Shown here in pieces: positions 45,720-55,173 of a DNA stretch of 64,000 nucleotides (positions are counted from its first letter, which is position 1; every line of letters begins with the position of its first letter). The notes under the pieces are model-generated. The model did no database searches and was not told the DNA's origin. It was given only the letters and a program-made list of their open reading frames with translations. Source of the stretch: Halovibrio salipaludis (GTDB lineage Bacteria > Pseudomonadota > Gammaproteobacteria > Pseudomonadales > Oleiphilaceae); the NCBI RefSeq assembly GCF_002286965.1, contig NZ_NSKD01000001.1, forward strand, positions 124,001-188,000, read 5' to 3'. The position numbers and the translations under genes were made by a program.

Positions 45720-47693
45720 CTACCCCAACCGCCGCCGAGTCAGCAGAAAGATGAAGTAGCTTCCTCCAAGAAGCGCCGCCATCAGCCCGGCCGGCAACTG
45801 GTCCGGGTAAAGCAGCGTCCGGCCCAGCCAATCGGAAAGCGTCATCAGCCCCATGCCCACCATGGCCGCCAGCACCAGCTGGGGCAGAACGCGCCGGGCC
45901 CCCAGCAGGGCGGCCACATGCGGTGCCAGCAGACCCACGAAGGCCACCGGCCCCATCAGAGCGGTTACCAGGGCACAGAGTGCGCAGACCACGAGCAGCA
46001 GAACCATGCGGGCCCGGGCCACGTTGACGCCGCGGGCGCGGGCCATGGGATCCCCGATGGAGATCAGTGTCAGCCAGCGGTTGAACACCAGGACCAGCAG
46101 GACCAGTGCCGCTACTCCGGCCGCCAGAAGCAGGGACCGGTCCGCGGAGGCGCGATAGGTGGAGCCAGAAAGCCAGCCCAGGATGAGGTGCGTGCTCTGG
46201 GTGCCCTGGGCCAGCACGAAATGCACCAGCGCCTCCATCAGTGCCGCCAGTGAAATGCCCACCAGGATCACGATGCCCGGCGCGTAGTGGGAGCGCCGTC
46301 CGATTACCATCAAAACGGCCAGCACCACCAGACTGCCGAGGAAGGCCACGCCCGGTCCCGCCTGGTAAATGGAAGTGCCCGTCCAGAGCGTAAAAATCAC
46401 CAGCGCCAGGGTCGCACCCGCGGACATCCCCAGGATGTCCGGGCTCGCCAGTGGGTTGCGGATCAACCGCTGCAGAATGAGACCGGCAACCGCCATACCC
46501 ACACCCGCCGCCGAGGCGGTCAGCAGGCGCGGGGCCCGCAGGGACCAGATCAGCTCCGAAGGCCATGCAAGGGGAAGGCCTGGAACGAAACCGCCCGCCT
46601 CCGGGGTATAGGTGAGCGTCAGGAGGATCAGCGCTAGAAGAACGCCCACCGCCAGCCCCCAGGTCAGCCAGGTGGTGCGGCGCGCGCCGTGGGGAAGCGT
46701 CAGCGCAGTCTGGTCACCATGGCTGAGTTTACGGTGCGCGAAAATCACCAGCGCCGGTGCTCCCACCAGCGCGGCGGCGGTTCCACTCGGTACCAGCTCA
46801 CCGAACCAGTCCCCGGCTGCCTGGGCCATCGAATCCGTTGCCAGCAGCAGAACGGCGCCCAGCAACGCGCTGCTGGCCAGCTCATCCCCGGCCCGGCGTG
46901 CGCCCAGTGAGCGGGCGATATTGGGCGCGATCAGCCCGAGAAAGCCGATGATCCCTACAGCCGTGATGCTGGTGGCCAGTATCCAGAGTGCGCCGATGAG
47001 CAGAACCACCAGAACGGGGCCGTAACTGAAGCCACGCCCCCGTGCCCCCGCCTCGCCCAGGCGCATCAGGGTTAACGGCCTGGGTGCCAGCATCAGGATC
47101 AGCGGCAGGACCAGAAGACGGGGCCAGAGCCACTGCACCCAGTTCCAGTCATTCTGGGTCAGGTTGCCGGTGCCCCAGATGAAGACGCCCTGGGCCGCCT
47201 CCTGATTCAGGAGGATGATCGCGGAAGCCGCCGCCCCCATCAGAAGATGGGTCGCCATACCCGCCAGGATCACCGGCAGGCCGCTGATGCCATTGCGCCC
47301 GGCAATGACCAGGACAAGCCCAACGGAAGTCGCCGCGCCGACCATGGCAACAAGCGCCCGCTCATCCACTGCCAGCGCGGGCAGCCAGACACTGGCGCAG
47401 ACAAGCGCCAGCCAGGCACCTGACGAGGCACCGATGGTCAGGGGCGATACGAGCGGGTTCCGGGTGACCTGCTGGAGAAGGCTGCCAACCGTCCCCAGAA
47501 CCGCCCCGACCAGAACCGCCAGAATGACCCGCGGAAGCGCCGCGTAGAAAAAGCGGACCTGCTCGAAGCCGCTGGGGTCAGCCCCGGTGATCAGCTGCCA
47601 CTGAGCCGCAAGGGCAAGGTTATTATCCAGCTGGAGGTGGAGCACCCCCAGCGCCAGGACAAGGCCGGCCCCGACTGCGTACCGGGCCAGCAT
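45720..47693 (-). CDS. fhuB: FhuB-type fused siderophore permease
   Basis: Inner-membrane permease (657 aa) formed of two FecCD-type halves in one chain, as in FhuB of hydroxamate uptake systems. Each half has about ten helices. The first half has VGSLLQQVTRNPLVSPLTIGASSGA; the second has LILQRLIRNPLASPDILGMSAGA. Both are the FecCD loop. GxxAP motifs LGLIAPNIARSLGA and VGLLAPHVAALLGA face the ATPase. Translation starts in the overlap TGATG with fhuD. Confidence 0.92.
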   Translation of the reverse strand: MLARYAVGAGLVLALGVLHLQLDNNLALAAQWQLITGADPSGFEQVRFFYAALPRVILAVLVGAVLGTVGSLLQQVTRNPLVSPLTIGASSGAWLALVCASVWLPALAVDERALVAMVGAATSVGLVLVIAGRNGISGLPVILAGMATHLLMGAAASAIILLNQEAAQGVFIWGTGNLTQNDWNWVQWLWPRLLVLPLILMLAPRPLTLMRLGEAGARGRGFSYGPVLVVLLIGALWILATSITAVGIIGFLGLIAPNIARSLGARRAGDELASSALLGAVLLLATDSMAQAAGDWFGELVPSGTAAALVGAPALVIFAHRKLSHGDQTALTLPHGARRTTWLTWGLAVGVLLALILLTLTYTPEAGGFVPGLPLAWPSELIWSLRAPRLLTASAAGVGMAVAGLILQRLIRNPLASPDILGMSAGATLALVIFTLWTGTSIYQAGPGVAFLGSLVVLAVLMVIGRRSHYAPGIVILVGISLAALMEALVHFVLAQGTQSTHLILGWLSGSTYRASADRSLLLAAGVAALVLLVLVFNRWLTLISIGDPMARARGVNVARARMVLLLVVCALCALVTALMGPVAFVGLLAPHVAALLGARRVLPQLVLAAMVGMGLMTLSDWLGRTLLYPDQLPAGLMAALLGGSYFIFLLTRRRLG

Positions 47694-48610
47694 CAGGGCT
47701 CAATGGTCAGCAGTGCGTCCGTCATGTTCTCCGCGAGGTAGCGCAGGGACATGGCGCCACCGTAAACCCAGGCAGGCTCAACAGGCGCCACCCGCCCAGC
47801 CTCGACCACAGGCAGCGCATTCCAGAGCGGTTTCTCCAGCAGATCGCCCGCCAGGACCGTGGGCCTGAAGTACAGCAGAGCGTCATCCCGACCAAGCTCG
47901 TTCAGGTCAGCCACCTCTTTCTGGGTCTGACCCCACTGGCTCGCCGGCTGCGGCATGGCCGATTCCATGCCCAGCTGGCGGAGCACGTACCAGGGCATAC
48001 CATTGGTTCCGAACACACGTACTACAGTCGGGCTGGCAAACCCGACACTGACCACTGCCGGCAGATCCTCACCAAAGTGGTCGCGGAGCCGACCTCGGAG
48101 CCAGATGAACCTGGCCTCCAGCATGGCCAGCTGATGCCGCGCACGCTCCTCACGCTGGAACAGACGCCCCAGTTCCAGGAAGATGGTCTTCGCCTGTTCC
48201 GCGTTGCTGTGGTCCTTACGGAAGGCATCAAAAAACAGCACCGGCGCCACCCGGCTCATCTTGTCGGCCAGTCCGGACTGGTCGGTGGACAGCAGGATGA
48301 CGTCCGGATCCAGTGAGGCAATGCGCTCCATGTTCGGTTCCGAACGCTTGCCCACATTGACCACCGAGTCCGGCAGTTGCGGCTGCACCACCCAGCGGCG
48401 GTAACCCGGCACATCCGCCACGCCTACCGGATCAACCCCGAGCTCCACCAGGTTTTCCGCCATGGACCAGTTCAGCGCCACGACACGTTCCGGCACCGAC
48501 TCGAAGGTCTGCTCACCACGGCTGTCGGTTACAGTAATGTCGGCACTAGCGGTGAATGCCAGGCAGAGCCCCAGCACCAGTGCGCCAAGCTGTTTCAGTT
48601 GCAGGACCAT
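47693..48610 (-). CDS. fhuD: Periplasmic ferric-siderophore-binding protein (FhuD-like)
   Basis: Binding protein (305 aa) with a signal peptide (LGALVLGLCLAFTASAD) and a class III fold of two lobes joined by a helix. Features include PERVVALNWSMAENLVELG, DVILLSTDQSGLADKM and GAMSLRYLAENM near the end. The family is the FhuD/CeuE type that feeds FecCD permeases. The ligand is inferred from context to be ferric aerobactin or another hydroxamate. It lies 19 bases after fhuC. Confidence 0.88.
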   Translation of the reverse strand: MVLQLKQLGALVLGLCLAFTASADITVTDSRGEQTFESVPERVVALNWSMAENLVELGVDPVGVADVPGYRRWVVQPQLPDSVVNVGKRSEPNMERIASLDPDVILLSTDQSGLADKMSRVAPVLFFDAFRKDHSNAEQAKTIFLELGRLFQREERARHQLAMLEARFIWLRGRLRDHFGEDLPAVVSVGFASPTVVRVFGTNGMPWYVLRQLGMESAMPQPASQWGQTQKEVADLNELGRDDALLYFRPTVLAGDLLEKPLWNALPVVEAGRVAPVEPAWVYGGAMSLRYLAENMTDALLTIEP

Positions 48611-48629
48611 CAGTTAAAGGAACTCCTGT

Positions 48630-49400
48630 TCACGCGACCACCGCAACCGGGCGCTGGGTGCCGGGCTGCGCGATCAGATTGATGTCGATTCCGTAGAGGG
48701 TACTGAGCAGATTCGGCGAGAGCATGGCATCCGGTGTGCCGTCGAAGGCGACCTCGCCGTGCTTCAGGGCGATGACCCGGTCGGCGTAGCGGGCCGCCAG
48801 GTTCACATCATGCAGGATCACCACAACACCACGGCCCGCCGAGCGGTTGAGACCGCGCAGCAGCGCCATGCACTCATACTGGTGGGACAGATCCAGGGCC
48901 GAGGTGGGCTCATCCAGCAGGAGAAGCGGTGCTTCCTGGGCCAGCAGCATCGCGATCCAGGCTCGCTGGCGCTCACCACCGGAGAGTTCATCCACCAGAT
49001 GTGTGGCATATTCCCCCATACCGGTCTGCTCCAGCGCCCAGTCCACGGCCATCGCATCGCCGCTCTGCCAGCGCCTGACCAACCCCCGCCACGGGAAGCG
49101 CCCCAGACGCACCAGCTCGCGCACGTCCAGGCCAGCCACCTCCGGCAACTGCTGTGGCAGGAACGCCATGCGCCGTGCCAGATCCCGCTGGCCGTAGCGC
49201 TCCAGCGGCTGCCCGTCCAGATGGATCACCCCCTGATCCGGCTTCATCTGCCGGGCCATGATCTGCATCAGGGTGGATTTACCGGATCCGTTGTGACCGA
49301 GAACGGCCGTGAATTCGCCATCTCCCAGAGTCAGCCTGTCCACCCCCAGTATGGTACGGCCATCCCGATGGACCCGGATGTCAGACAGCGACAGCTTCAT
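48630..49400 (-). CDS. fhuC: Siderophore ABC transporter ATPase (FhuC-like)
   Basis: ATPase (256 aa) powering FhuB. Walker A is LGHNGSGKSTLM, the Q loop is FLPQQLPEVAG, the signature is LSGGERQRAWIAMLLAQ, Walker B is LLLLDEPTSALD, and the switch His is in VVILHDVNLAARYAD. It matches FhuC/FepC in length and motifs. The start overlaps the fhuF end by 20 bases, indicating coupling. Confidence 0.92.
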   Translation of the reverse strand: MKLSLSDIRVHRDGRTILGVDRLTLGDGEFTAVLGHNGSGKSTLMQIMARQMKPDQGVIHLDGQPLERYGQRDLARRMAFLPQQLPEVAGLDVRELVRLGRFPWRGLVRRWQSGDAMAVDWALEQTGMGEYATHLVDELSGGERQRAWIAMLLAQEAPLLLLDEPTSALDLSHQYECMALLRGLNRSAGRGVVVILHDVNLAARYADRVIALKHGEVAFDGTPDAMLSPNLLSTLYGIDINLIAQPGTQRPVAVVA

Positions 49401-50154
49401 GGCTCAGCTCCTCCAGTTGACGCCGTTCCCGCTCCGACTGGCTAAGTTTCGGGCAGGATGAACAGTAGCAGCCATCATCCCGCCGGTAGTGCATGCAGCA
49501 GGCACGGCGTTCCAGCCCCAGAACCACCTGCCCGCCCGGGAGTTCAAGTGGCAGATACCGGCTCTGGCCTCTCAGTCCGGTGGCCGCCAGCCAGGCCCGG
49601 CCAAGGGCCTCAACGCGCTCGTTACTGAACCCGGCAACAGCGAGGCCCACCCGCTGGACCGCGATCAACAGCATATCCGCCAGCAGGCGATTCGCCGTCA
49701 GTGGCTTGATCCGGGTCACCGTTTTCAGGCCCTCCAGGAGCTCATCGCGAACCCGCAGCAGATGCACTGATGCCGCCTCGATGCGCTCTTGTTCGGACTC
49801 AGGTGTGCCAGGCCACCCTCCCTGCAGCCGGAACCCGGCCACCACACCCTGTTCCACCCGCTGCCAGAGCCGGTCCACCGGTACCACGGCACCGGCACCG
49901 TGAACGCCCAGAACCGAGAGAAACACCGGCTGCCACATCAGCAGCGTCCAGGTCCGGACCGAGGAGTACGGCTGCCCGGCCTCCGGGTACCCCTCTGCCC
50001 AGACACGCTGTATGGCTGCGATCACCTGCGTGTTCTCGGCGCCGGGCGAAAGACCGGGTTCCACGGCGGGAGCGGCCGCACCATTGAGCCCGGGATGAAG
50101 CCTGGCTGCAAGGCTGAGAAGGCCTGACTGGTCACAGTGATCCGATGTCTGCAT
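49381..50154 (-). CDS. fhuF: Ferric-siderophore reductase FhuF
   Basis: [2Fe-2S] protein (257 aa) that reduces hydroxamate-bound iron in the cytoplasm. The C-terminal signature C-C-x10-C-x2-C is visible as RACCMHYRRDDGCYCSSCP. Upstream, RIKPLTANRLLADMLLIAV is family-like. I start at the ATG at 50154 (MQTSDHCDQSG); the frame opens at 50247 but that segment holds the Fur-type promoter region. It is first in the operon fhuF-C-D-B. Confidence 0.88.
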   Translation of the reverse strand: MQTSDHCDQSGLLSLAARLHPGLNGAAAPAVEPGLSPGAENTQVIAAIQRVWAEGYPEAGQPYSSVRTWTLLMWQPVFLSVLGVHGAGAVVPVDRLWQRVEQGVVAGFRLQGGWPGTPESEQERIEAASVHLLRVRDELLEGLKTVTRIKPLTANRLLADMLLIAVQRVGLAVAGFSNERVEALGRAWLAATGLRGQSRYLPLELPGGQVVLGLERRACCMHYRRDDGCYCSSCPKLSQSERERRQLEELSHEAVAV

Positions 50155-50231
50155 AAGCCGCGCTCGCGGGTCCGGAGACCGGGTGGACGAAACTCCCCGC
50201 CATTGTGCAGTGATGGGGGAAATACCGCAAA

Positions 50232-50246
50232 TACGAATCCGTATCA
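50232..50246. promoter_or_regulatory. Fur-type box of the fhuF operon
   Basis: On the minus strand TGATACGGATTCGTA, extended by TTTGCGG. The left half follows the Fur core, and GATTCGTATT is identical to part of the iucA box. It lies about 80 bp before the fhuF start and just upstream of the trp promoter, on the opposite side. Confidence 0.55.
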
Positions 50247-50270
50247 TTCGGGAGCTGTTTCCCCGAACGG

Positions 50271-50299
50271 TTGCTTCCGTTCCACCTCTCCGCTAACCT
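50271..50299 (+). promoter_or_regulatory. Sigma-70 promoter of the trp operon
   Basis: TTGCTT (50271-50276) and TAACCT (50294-50299) are separated by 17 bases. A start near 50306 would be about 27 bases before the trpL start codon. Confidence 0.55.
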
Positions 50300-50332
50300 G
50301 ATCACGTTGTACCAACCATCGGGAGAGCGGCC

Positions 50333-50407
50333 GTGACCGCCAGACTGAAAGAAGCAATGCTGACCGTGCACCCCGCACGCTGGGCCAATCCGCGCTGGCG
50401 ATGGTGA
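50333..50407 (+). CDS. trpL: trp leader peptide
   Basis: A 24-codon ORF starting with GTG, seven bases after GGGAG, reads VTARLKEAMLTVHPARW and then ANPRWRW, stop. Three of its last eight codons are TGG. That is the hallmark of a Trp attenuation peptide, located 72 bases before trpE and after a good promoter. Ribosome stalling at these codons during Trp shortage would favour the antiterminator hairpin described at 50402-50466. Confidence 0.85.
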   Translation: MTARLKEAMLTVHPARWANPRWRW

Positions 50408-50466
50408 ACCATCACCACTGAGCGCCCGTGGTCGAGGCCACGATTCCACAATGCCCATGCTTTTTT
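50402..50466 (+). promoter_or_regulatory. trp attenuator with mutually exclusive hairpins
   Basis: Three competing stems can be drawn. 1:2 is TGGTG/CACCA (50402-50406 with 50413-50417). 2:3 is ACCAC/GTGGT (50414-50418 with 50428-50432). 3:4 is CGTGG/CCACG (50427-50431 with 50438-50442). A run of six Ts follows at 50461-50466. The overlap of each arm with the next, right after the Trp codons, is what classical attenuation needs. The gap of about 18 bases between stem 3:4 and the Ts is longer than usual, so the true terminator may extend further than I can fold by eye. Confidence 0.65.
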
Positions 50467-50478
50467 CAGGACAGATCC

Positions 50479-51960
50479 ATGACGCCCGAACAGTTCGACG
50501 CCTATGCCGGTGAAGGCTATAACCGCATTCCCGTTCACCGGGAAGTGTATGCGGATCTCGACACCCCACTGAGCACCTATCTCAAACTGGCCGATGGCCC
50601 CTATTCCTACCTGCTGGAATCCGTCCAGGGCGGCGAGAAATGGGGCCGTTATTCCATTATCGGCCTGCCGGCCCGTGAACGGTTGCGGGTGAACGGCCAT
50701 GAGATCGTGCACGAGTCCGACGACGGCGTGATCGAATCGCTCACCGCCGAGGATCCGCTGGCGTACATCGAGGCATTCCAGGCCCGTTACCACTCACCGG
50801 ACCTGCCTGACATGCCCCGCTTCAACGGCGGCCTGGTGGGCTACTTCGGTTACGACACGGTGCGCTTCATCGAGCCGCGGCTGCGGGACAGCGTACCGCC
50901 GGACGAGCTGGGAACGCCGGATGTGCTGCTGATGGTGTCCGACGAAGTGGTGGTGTTCGATAACCTGCGCGGCAAGCTCCACCTGATCGTCCAGGCCAGC
51001 CCGGCAAGCGCCGGCAGCTATGAAGCGGCCGTTCAGCGGCTGGATGAACTGGAAAAACGGCTGCGCGAAACCCGTGTCACCAGCCCGGTTTCCGAGGCCA
51101 CCGGCAATCGCATCGAGGAGCGTGACTTCCACTCGGACTTCACCCAGGCCGACTTCGAAGCGGCGGTGGAGAAGATCCGGGAATACGTGCTGGCCGGCGA
51201 CGTCATGCAGACCGTACTCTCACGACGCATGTCCGTGGCCTTCGAGGCGCCCCCGCTGAACCTCTACCGCGCGCTGCGCTGCCTCAACCCCTCGCCCTAC
51301 ATGTACTTCCTCAACCTTAAGGACTTCCACATTGTGGGCTCCTCGCCGGAGATCCTGGCGCGGGTGGAAGACGAGGAGGTAACGGTGCGCCCCATCGCGG
51401 GTACCCGCAAACGCGGCGCCAGCCGTGAGGAAGACGAGGCGCTGGAGCAGGAACTGCTGGCCGACCCCAAGGAGCGTGCCGAGCACCTGATGCTGATCGA
51501 CCTGGGCCGCAACGATATCGGCCGTGTGACCGAAACCGGCTCGGTAACGCTTACGGATACCATGACGGTCGAGCGCTACTCCCACGTCATGCACATCGTC
51601 TCCAACGTCACCGGCAAGCTGCGCGAGGGCCTCTCCTGCATGGACGTACTGCGCGCCACCCTGCCTGCCGGCACGCTCAGTGGCGCCCCCAAGATCCGCG
51701 CCATGGAGATCCTGGACGAACTCGAACCGGTCAAGCGCGGTGTCTACGGTGGCGCCGTGGGCTACCTCTCCTGGAGCGGCAACATGGACACGGCCATCGC
51801 CATCCGTACCGCGGTCATCAGGGATGAGACCCTGCATATCCAGGCGGGTGCCGGCGTGGTGGCGGATTCCGTGCCGCGCCTTGAATGGAAGGAGACCCAG
51901 AACAAGGGTCGCGCCATCTTCCGGGCCGCCGACATGGCCCTCACCGACTTCGACCACTGA
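50479..51960 (+). CDS. trpE: Anthranilate synthase component I
   Basis: Converts chorismate to anthranilate with TrpG (493 aa). The tryptophan feedback site LLES-x10-S is visible as [16 protein letters not shown] near residue 40. Catalytic motifs include [47 protein letters not shown], and [18 protein letters not shown] start at the ATG at 50479 ([10 protein letters not shown]); an in-frame ATG at 50428 lies within the attenuator. First structural gene of trpEGDC. Confidence 0.96.
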   Translation: MTPEQFDAYAGEGYNRIPVHREVYADLDTPLSTYLKLADGPYSYLLESVQGGEKWGRYSIIGLPARERLRVNGHEIVHESDDGVIESLTAEDPLAYIEAFQARYHSPDLPDMPRFNGGLVGYFGYDTVRFIEPRLRDSVPPDELGTPDVLLMVSDEVVVFDNLRGKLHLIVQASPASAGSYEAAVQRLDELEKRLRETRVTSPVSEATGNRIEERDFHSDFTQADFEAAVEKIREYVLAGDVMQTVLSRRMSVAFEAPPLNLYRALRCLNPSPYMYFLNLKDFHIVGSSPEILARVEDEEVTVRPIAGTRKRGASREEDEALEQELLADPKERAEHLMLIDLGRNDIGRVTETGSVTLTDTMTVERYSHVMHIVSNVTGKLREGLSCMDVLRATLPAGTLSGAPKIRAMEILDELEPVKRGVYGGAVGYLSWSGNMDTAIAIRTAVIRDETLHIQAGAGVVADSVPRLEWKETQNKGRAIFRAADMALTDFDH

Positions 51961-51976
51961 GGAGAGGGAGACCCGC

Positions 51977-52570
51977 ATGCTGCTGATGATCGATAACTAC
52001 GACTCCTTCACCTACAACGTGGTCCAGTATCTGGGCGAGCTGGGTGCCGAGGTAGTGGTACACCGTAACGACACCATCACCATCGACGAAATCGAGGCCA
52101 TGGCCCCCGAGCGGATCGTGATCTCCCCCGGCCCCTGTTCACCGGACGAGGCCGGCATCTCGCTGGAGGTGGTGCGCCGCTTTGCCGGTCGCATCCCGCT
52201 TCTGGGCGTGTGCCTGGGCCACCAGTGCATCGGCCAGGTCTTCGGCGGCAAGGTGATCCGTGCGGGCCAGGTCATGCACGGCAAGACCTCGATGATCCAT
52301 CACCGAGGCGAGGGCGTTTTCGCCGGGCTGGAGAATCCCTTCGAGGCCACACGCTACCACTCGCTGGTGGTGGACAAGGATCACTGGCCCGACAGCGAAC
52401 TTGAGATCACGGCCTGGACGGAGAATGAGGACGGCTCCATGGAAGAGGTCATGGGCCTGAGGCACCGTACCCTGACCATCGAGGGTGTGCAGTTCCATCC
52501 GGAGTCGATCATGACGCGCCACGGCCATGAGCTGTTGCAGAACTTCCTGAACATGACGAACCGGGGGTAG
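51977..52570 (+). CDS. trpG: Anthranilate synthase glutamine amidotransferase
   Basis: Component II (197 aa) supplying ammonia to TrpE. The nucleophile Cys is in [17 protein letters not shown], and the His/Glu of the triad are in [12 protein letters not shown]-terminal [20 protein letters not shown] is typical. The ATG at 51977 follows GGAGAGGGAG. It may also serve p-aminobenzoate synthesis if no pabA exists. Confidence 0.95.
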   Translation: MLLMIDNYDSFTYNVVQYLGELGAEVVVHRNDTITIDEIEAMAPERIVISPGPCSPDEAGISLEVVRRFAGRIPLLGVCLGHQCIGQVFGGKVIRAGQVMHGKTSMIHHRGEGVFAGLENPFEATRYHSLVVDKDHWPDSELEITAWTENEDGSMEEVMGLRHRTLTIEGVQFHPESIMTRHGHELLQNFLNMTNRG

Positions 52571-52576
52571 ACCACC

Positions 52577-53617
52577 ATGGACATCCAGACCGCCATCGCC
52601 AAAGTGGCCGAACGCCAGGACCTGAGCACCGACGACATGAAGGCGGTGATGCGCACCATCATGCAGGGTGAGGCTACGGATGCCCAGATCGGCGGCTTCC
52701 TGATCGGCCTGCGCATGAAGGGCGAGGCCATCGACGAGATCACCGGCGCCGTGGAGGTCATGCGGGAGCTGGCCACCGGCGTCACGCTGGATGTGCCCAA
52801 TGTGGTGGACATTGTCGGTACCGGCGGTGACGGGGCCAACCTGTTCAACGTCTCCACTGCGGCTACCTTCGTTATCGCCGCCGCCGGTGGCAACGTGGCC
52901 AAGCACGGCAACCGCTCGGTTTCCTCGCGCAGCGGCAGCTCGGACCTGCTCGACCAGGCCGGGCTGCGCCTGCACATGACGCCGGAGCAGATCACCCGCT
53001 GCGTGCACGAACTGGGCGTGGGCTTCATGTTCGCCCCCAACCACCACACGGCCATGAAGCACGCCGTGGGCCCCCGCAAGGAGCTGGGCGTCCGCACCCT
53101 GTTCAACATCCTCGGGCCCATGACCAACCCGGCCGGCGTGAAGCATCAGGTGATCGGTGTGTTCAACGGCGACCTCTGTGTGCCCATGGCGGAAGTCCTG
53201 CGCCGGCTCGGCAGCGAGCATATCCTGATTGTCCATTCCGAGGACGGCCTGGACGAGATCAGCCTGGCCAGCCGGACCCGGGTCGCGGAACTGAAAGACG
53301 GTGAGATCAGCGAATACCATATCCGGCCGGAAGACATGGGCATCAGGGCCCGGCCGATCTTTGACCTGCAGGTGGCGGATGCCACTGAATCCCTGGCGCT
53401 GATCCGCGAGGCCCTGAGCCCGAGTCCGGGTGAGCGCGCCGCCATCGCCCGGGACATGATCGCGCTTAATGCCGGCGCCGCACTCTATGCCGGCGACCTG
53501 GCGGAGTCACTGACCGAAGGCGCCCGCAGGGCCCTGGCCGCCATGGAAAACGGCAGTGCCCTGGAACGCATGGAGCAGCTGGCCGAACTCAGCCAACGGA
53601 TGGAGCAGGCGGAATGA
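52577..53617 (+). CDS. trpD: Anthranilate phosphoribosyltransferase
   Basis: Transfers phosphoribose from PRPP to anthranilate (346 aa). The PRPP-binding loop is [19 protein letters not shown], then [39 protein letters not shown] and [15 protein letters not shown]. It lies 6 bases after trpG and overlaps trpC by 4 bases. Confidence 0.96.
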   Translation: MDIQTAIAKVAERQDLSTDDMKAVMRTIMQGEATDAQIGGFLIGLRMKGEAIDEITGAVEVMRELATGVTLDVPNVVDIVGTGGDGANLFNVSTAATFVIAAAGGNVAKHGNRSVSSRSGSSDLLDQAGLRLHMTPEQITRCVHELGVGFMFAPNHHTAMKHAVGPRKELGVRTLFNILGPMTNPAGVKHQVIGVFNGDLCVPMAEVLRRLGSEHILIVHSEDGLDEISLASRTRVAELKDGEISEYHIRPEDMGIRARPIFDLQVADATESLALIREALSPSPGERAAIARDMIALNAGAALYAGDLAESLTEGARRALAAMENGSALERMEQLAELSQRMEQAE

Positions 53618-54423
53618 ACGACGATACGCCCACGGTTCTCAAACGCATCGTCGCCCGCAAGCATGAGGAAGTGGCCGAGCGCCAGCGCCGGTTGTCCCTC
53701 GAGGACTGCCGGACCGAAGCGCGGGCACAGCCCGCCACACGAGGTTTTGCCGCCGCGCTGCAACGACGGATCGATGCCGGTGATCCAGCGGTGATCGCCG
53801 AGATCAAGCGGGCCTCGCCCAGTGCCGGCGTCCTTCGCGACCCCTATGACCCCGCTGCCATCGCCCGCGACTACGAGGCCCATGGTGCCGCCTGCCTGTC
53901 CGTGCTCACGGACCGGGACTTCTTCCAGGGGGGCGAGGCGGACCTGATGGCCGCCCGCGAGGCCTGCAGCCTGCCGGCACTGCGCAAGGATTTCATGGTT
54001 GACGAATACCAGATCCACGAAAGCCGCATTGCCGGCGCCGACTGCATCCTGCTGATTGCCGCCTGCCTGTCCGTCACGCAGATGCAGGCGCTGGCCGGCA
54101 CGGCCCGCGAGCTGGGTATGGATGTGCTGGTGGAAGTCCACAACGAGGCGGAACTGGAACAGGCCCTGCAGGTGGACAGCCCCCTGCTCGGCATCAACAA
54201 CCGCGACCTACATACCTTTGAGGTCTCACTGGACACCACCCGGCAACTCCATCAGAGGGTGCCCACGGATCGCCTCACCGTGACCGAAAGCGGCATCCAC
54301 ACCCCCGAGGACGTCGCGGCCATGCGTGAACGCGGCATCCACGCCTTCCTGGTGGGCGAGTCCTTCATGCGCGCCGGGAGCCCTGGCTACCGGCTGGGCG
54401 AACTGTTCTTCCAGAAGGTCTGA
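53614..54423 (+). CDS. trpC: Indole-3-glycerol phosphate synthase
   Basis: Monofunctional TrpC (269 aa). Motifs are [33 protein letters not shown] (catalytic Lys), [32 protein letters not shown] and [12 protein letters not shown]. No TrpF domain is fused. It closes the trp operon; trpF, trpB and trpA lie elsewhere. In Pseudomonas the next gene is vfr, whereas here about 8 kb of other genes intervene. Confidence 0.96.
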   Translation: MNDDTPTVLKRIVARKHEEVAERQRRLSLEDCRTEARAQPATRGFAAALQRRIDAGDPAVIAEIKRASPSAGVLRDPYDPAAIARDYEAHGAACLSVLTDRDFFQGGEADLMAAREACSLPALRKDFMVDEYQIHESRIAGADCILLIAACLSVTQMQALAGTARELGMDVLVEVHNEAELEQALQVDSPLLGINNRDLHTFEVSLDTTRQLHQRVPTDRLTVTESGIHTPEDVAAMRERGIHAFLVGESFMRAGSPGYRLGELFFQKV

Positions 54424-54513
54424 GGGAAAGCGCTGAACGCAATGGGCCCATGGGGCGTATCCTTCAGGGTGTGCTACCTTTTCCATTGTTAAACGACCCC
54501 AGCAGGTTGGGCC

Positions 54514-55173
54514 ATGAGATCCCTGTCCCCCCGCCCACTATGGTTCGCCATACTCGGCGCCCTTGTTCTTCCCGCTGTCTCCGTTGCTGAATCACTGACC
54601 ATCACTGTGCTCGAAGAGGACACCAGCCAGCCCGTTGAAGGCGCTGTGGTCACCCTGCCCGGAGCCAATGCCCCCTCACCGGGCACCTTCACCATCGCCC
54701 AGGAAGACCGCGCCTTTCAGCCCGGGGTGCTGGTGATTCCGGCCGGCTCCGAGGTGAACTTCCCCAACCGGGACAACACCCAGCACCACGTGTACTCCTT
54801 TTCCAGCGCGAAGACATTCGACATCGAGCTCTACGCCGGCGAGCCGGAATCCCCCATCCACTTCGACCAGAGTGGTATTGTCGAGATCGGGTGCAACATC
54901 CACGATCACATGCAGGGCTTCATCCTTGTCACTGATCGCCCCCATTACGGGCGGACCGATGCCAACGGTGAAGTGGTGTTTGAACGTGCTTCCGGCGGCA
55001 GCAGCCAGTCCCTCAATGCCGGGATCTGGCACCCGCGTCTCACTGAGACCGGACGGTTCCTCCATCACTCGTTCACGCCCGGGGATGAACCCCGGATCGC
55101 CATCGCACTCGAAGCGGAAGCCGAGGGTGGTGACGAACTCGACCAGCTCCAGCAGGAGTTCCAGGACCTCTGA
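54514..55173 (+). CDS. Periplasmic cupredoxin-like protein (methylamine-utilisation type)
   Basis: Secreted protein (219 aa) with a signal peptide (about residues 1-25, ending SVAES). The central cupredoxin domain (about 60-150) has FPNRDNTQHHVYSFS and EIGCNIHDHMQGFILV, which supply the likely copper ligands His, Cys, His and Met. A carboxypeptidase-regulatory-like segment flanks it. Similar proteins are annotated as methylamine utilisation proteins, but no methylamine dehydrogenase genes occur here. The stop codon overlaps the EAL-protein ATG, so the two are tightly coupled. Confidence 0.8.
   Translation: MRSLSPRPLWFAILGALVLPAVSVAESLTITVLEEDTSQPVEGAVVTLPGANAPSPGTFTIAQEDRAFQPGVLVIPAGSEVNFPNRDNTQHHVYSFSSAKTFDIELYAGEPESPIHFDQSGIVEIGCNIHDHMQGFILVTDRPHYGRTDANGEVVFERASGGSSQSLNAGIWHPRLTETGRFLHHSFTPGDEPRIAIALEAEAEGGDELDQLQQEFQDL

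Noticed and set aside
52139-53320. 393-codon antisense frame across trpG and trpD
   Set aside because: Both trp genes are complete with catalytic motifs; the reverse frame is His- and Gly-rich noise.
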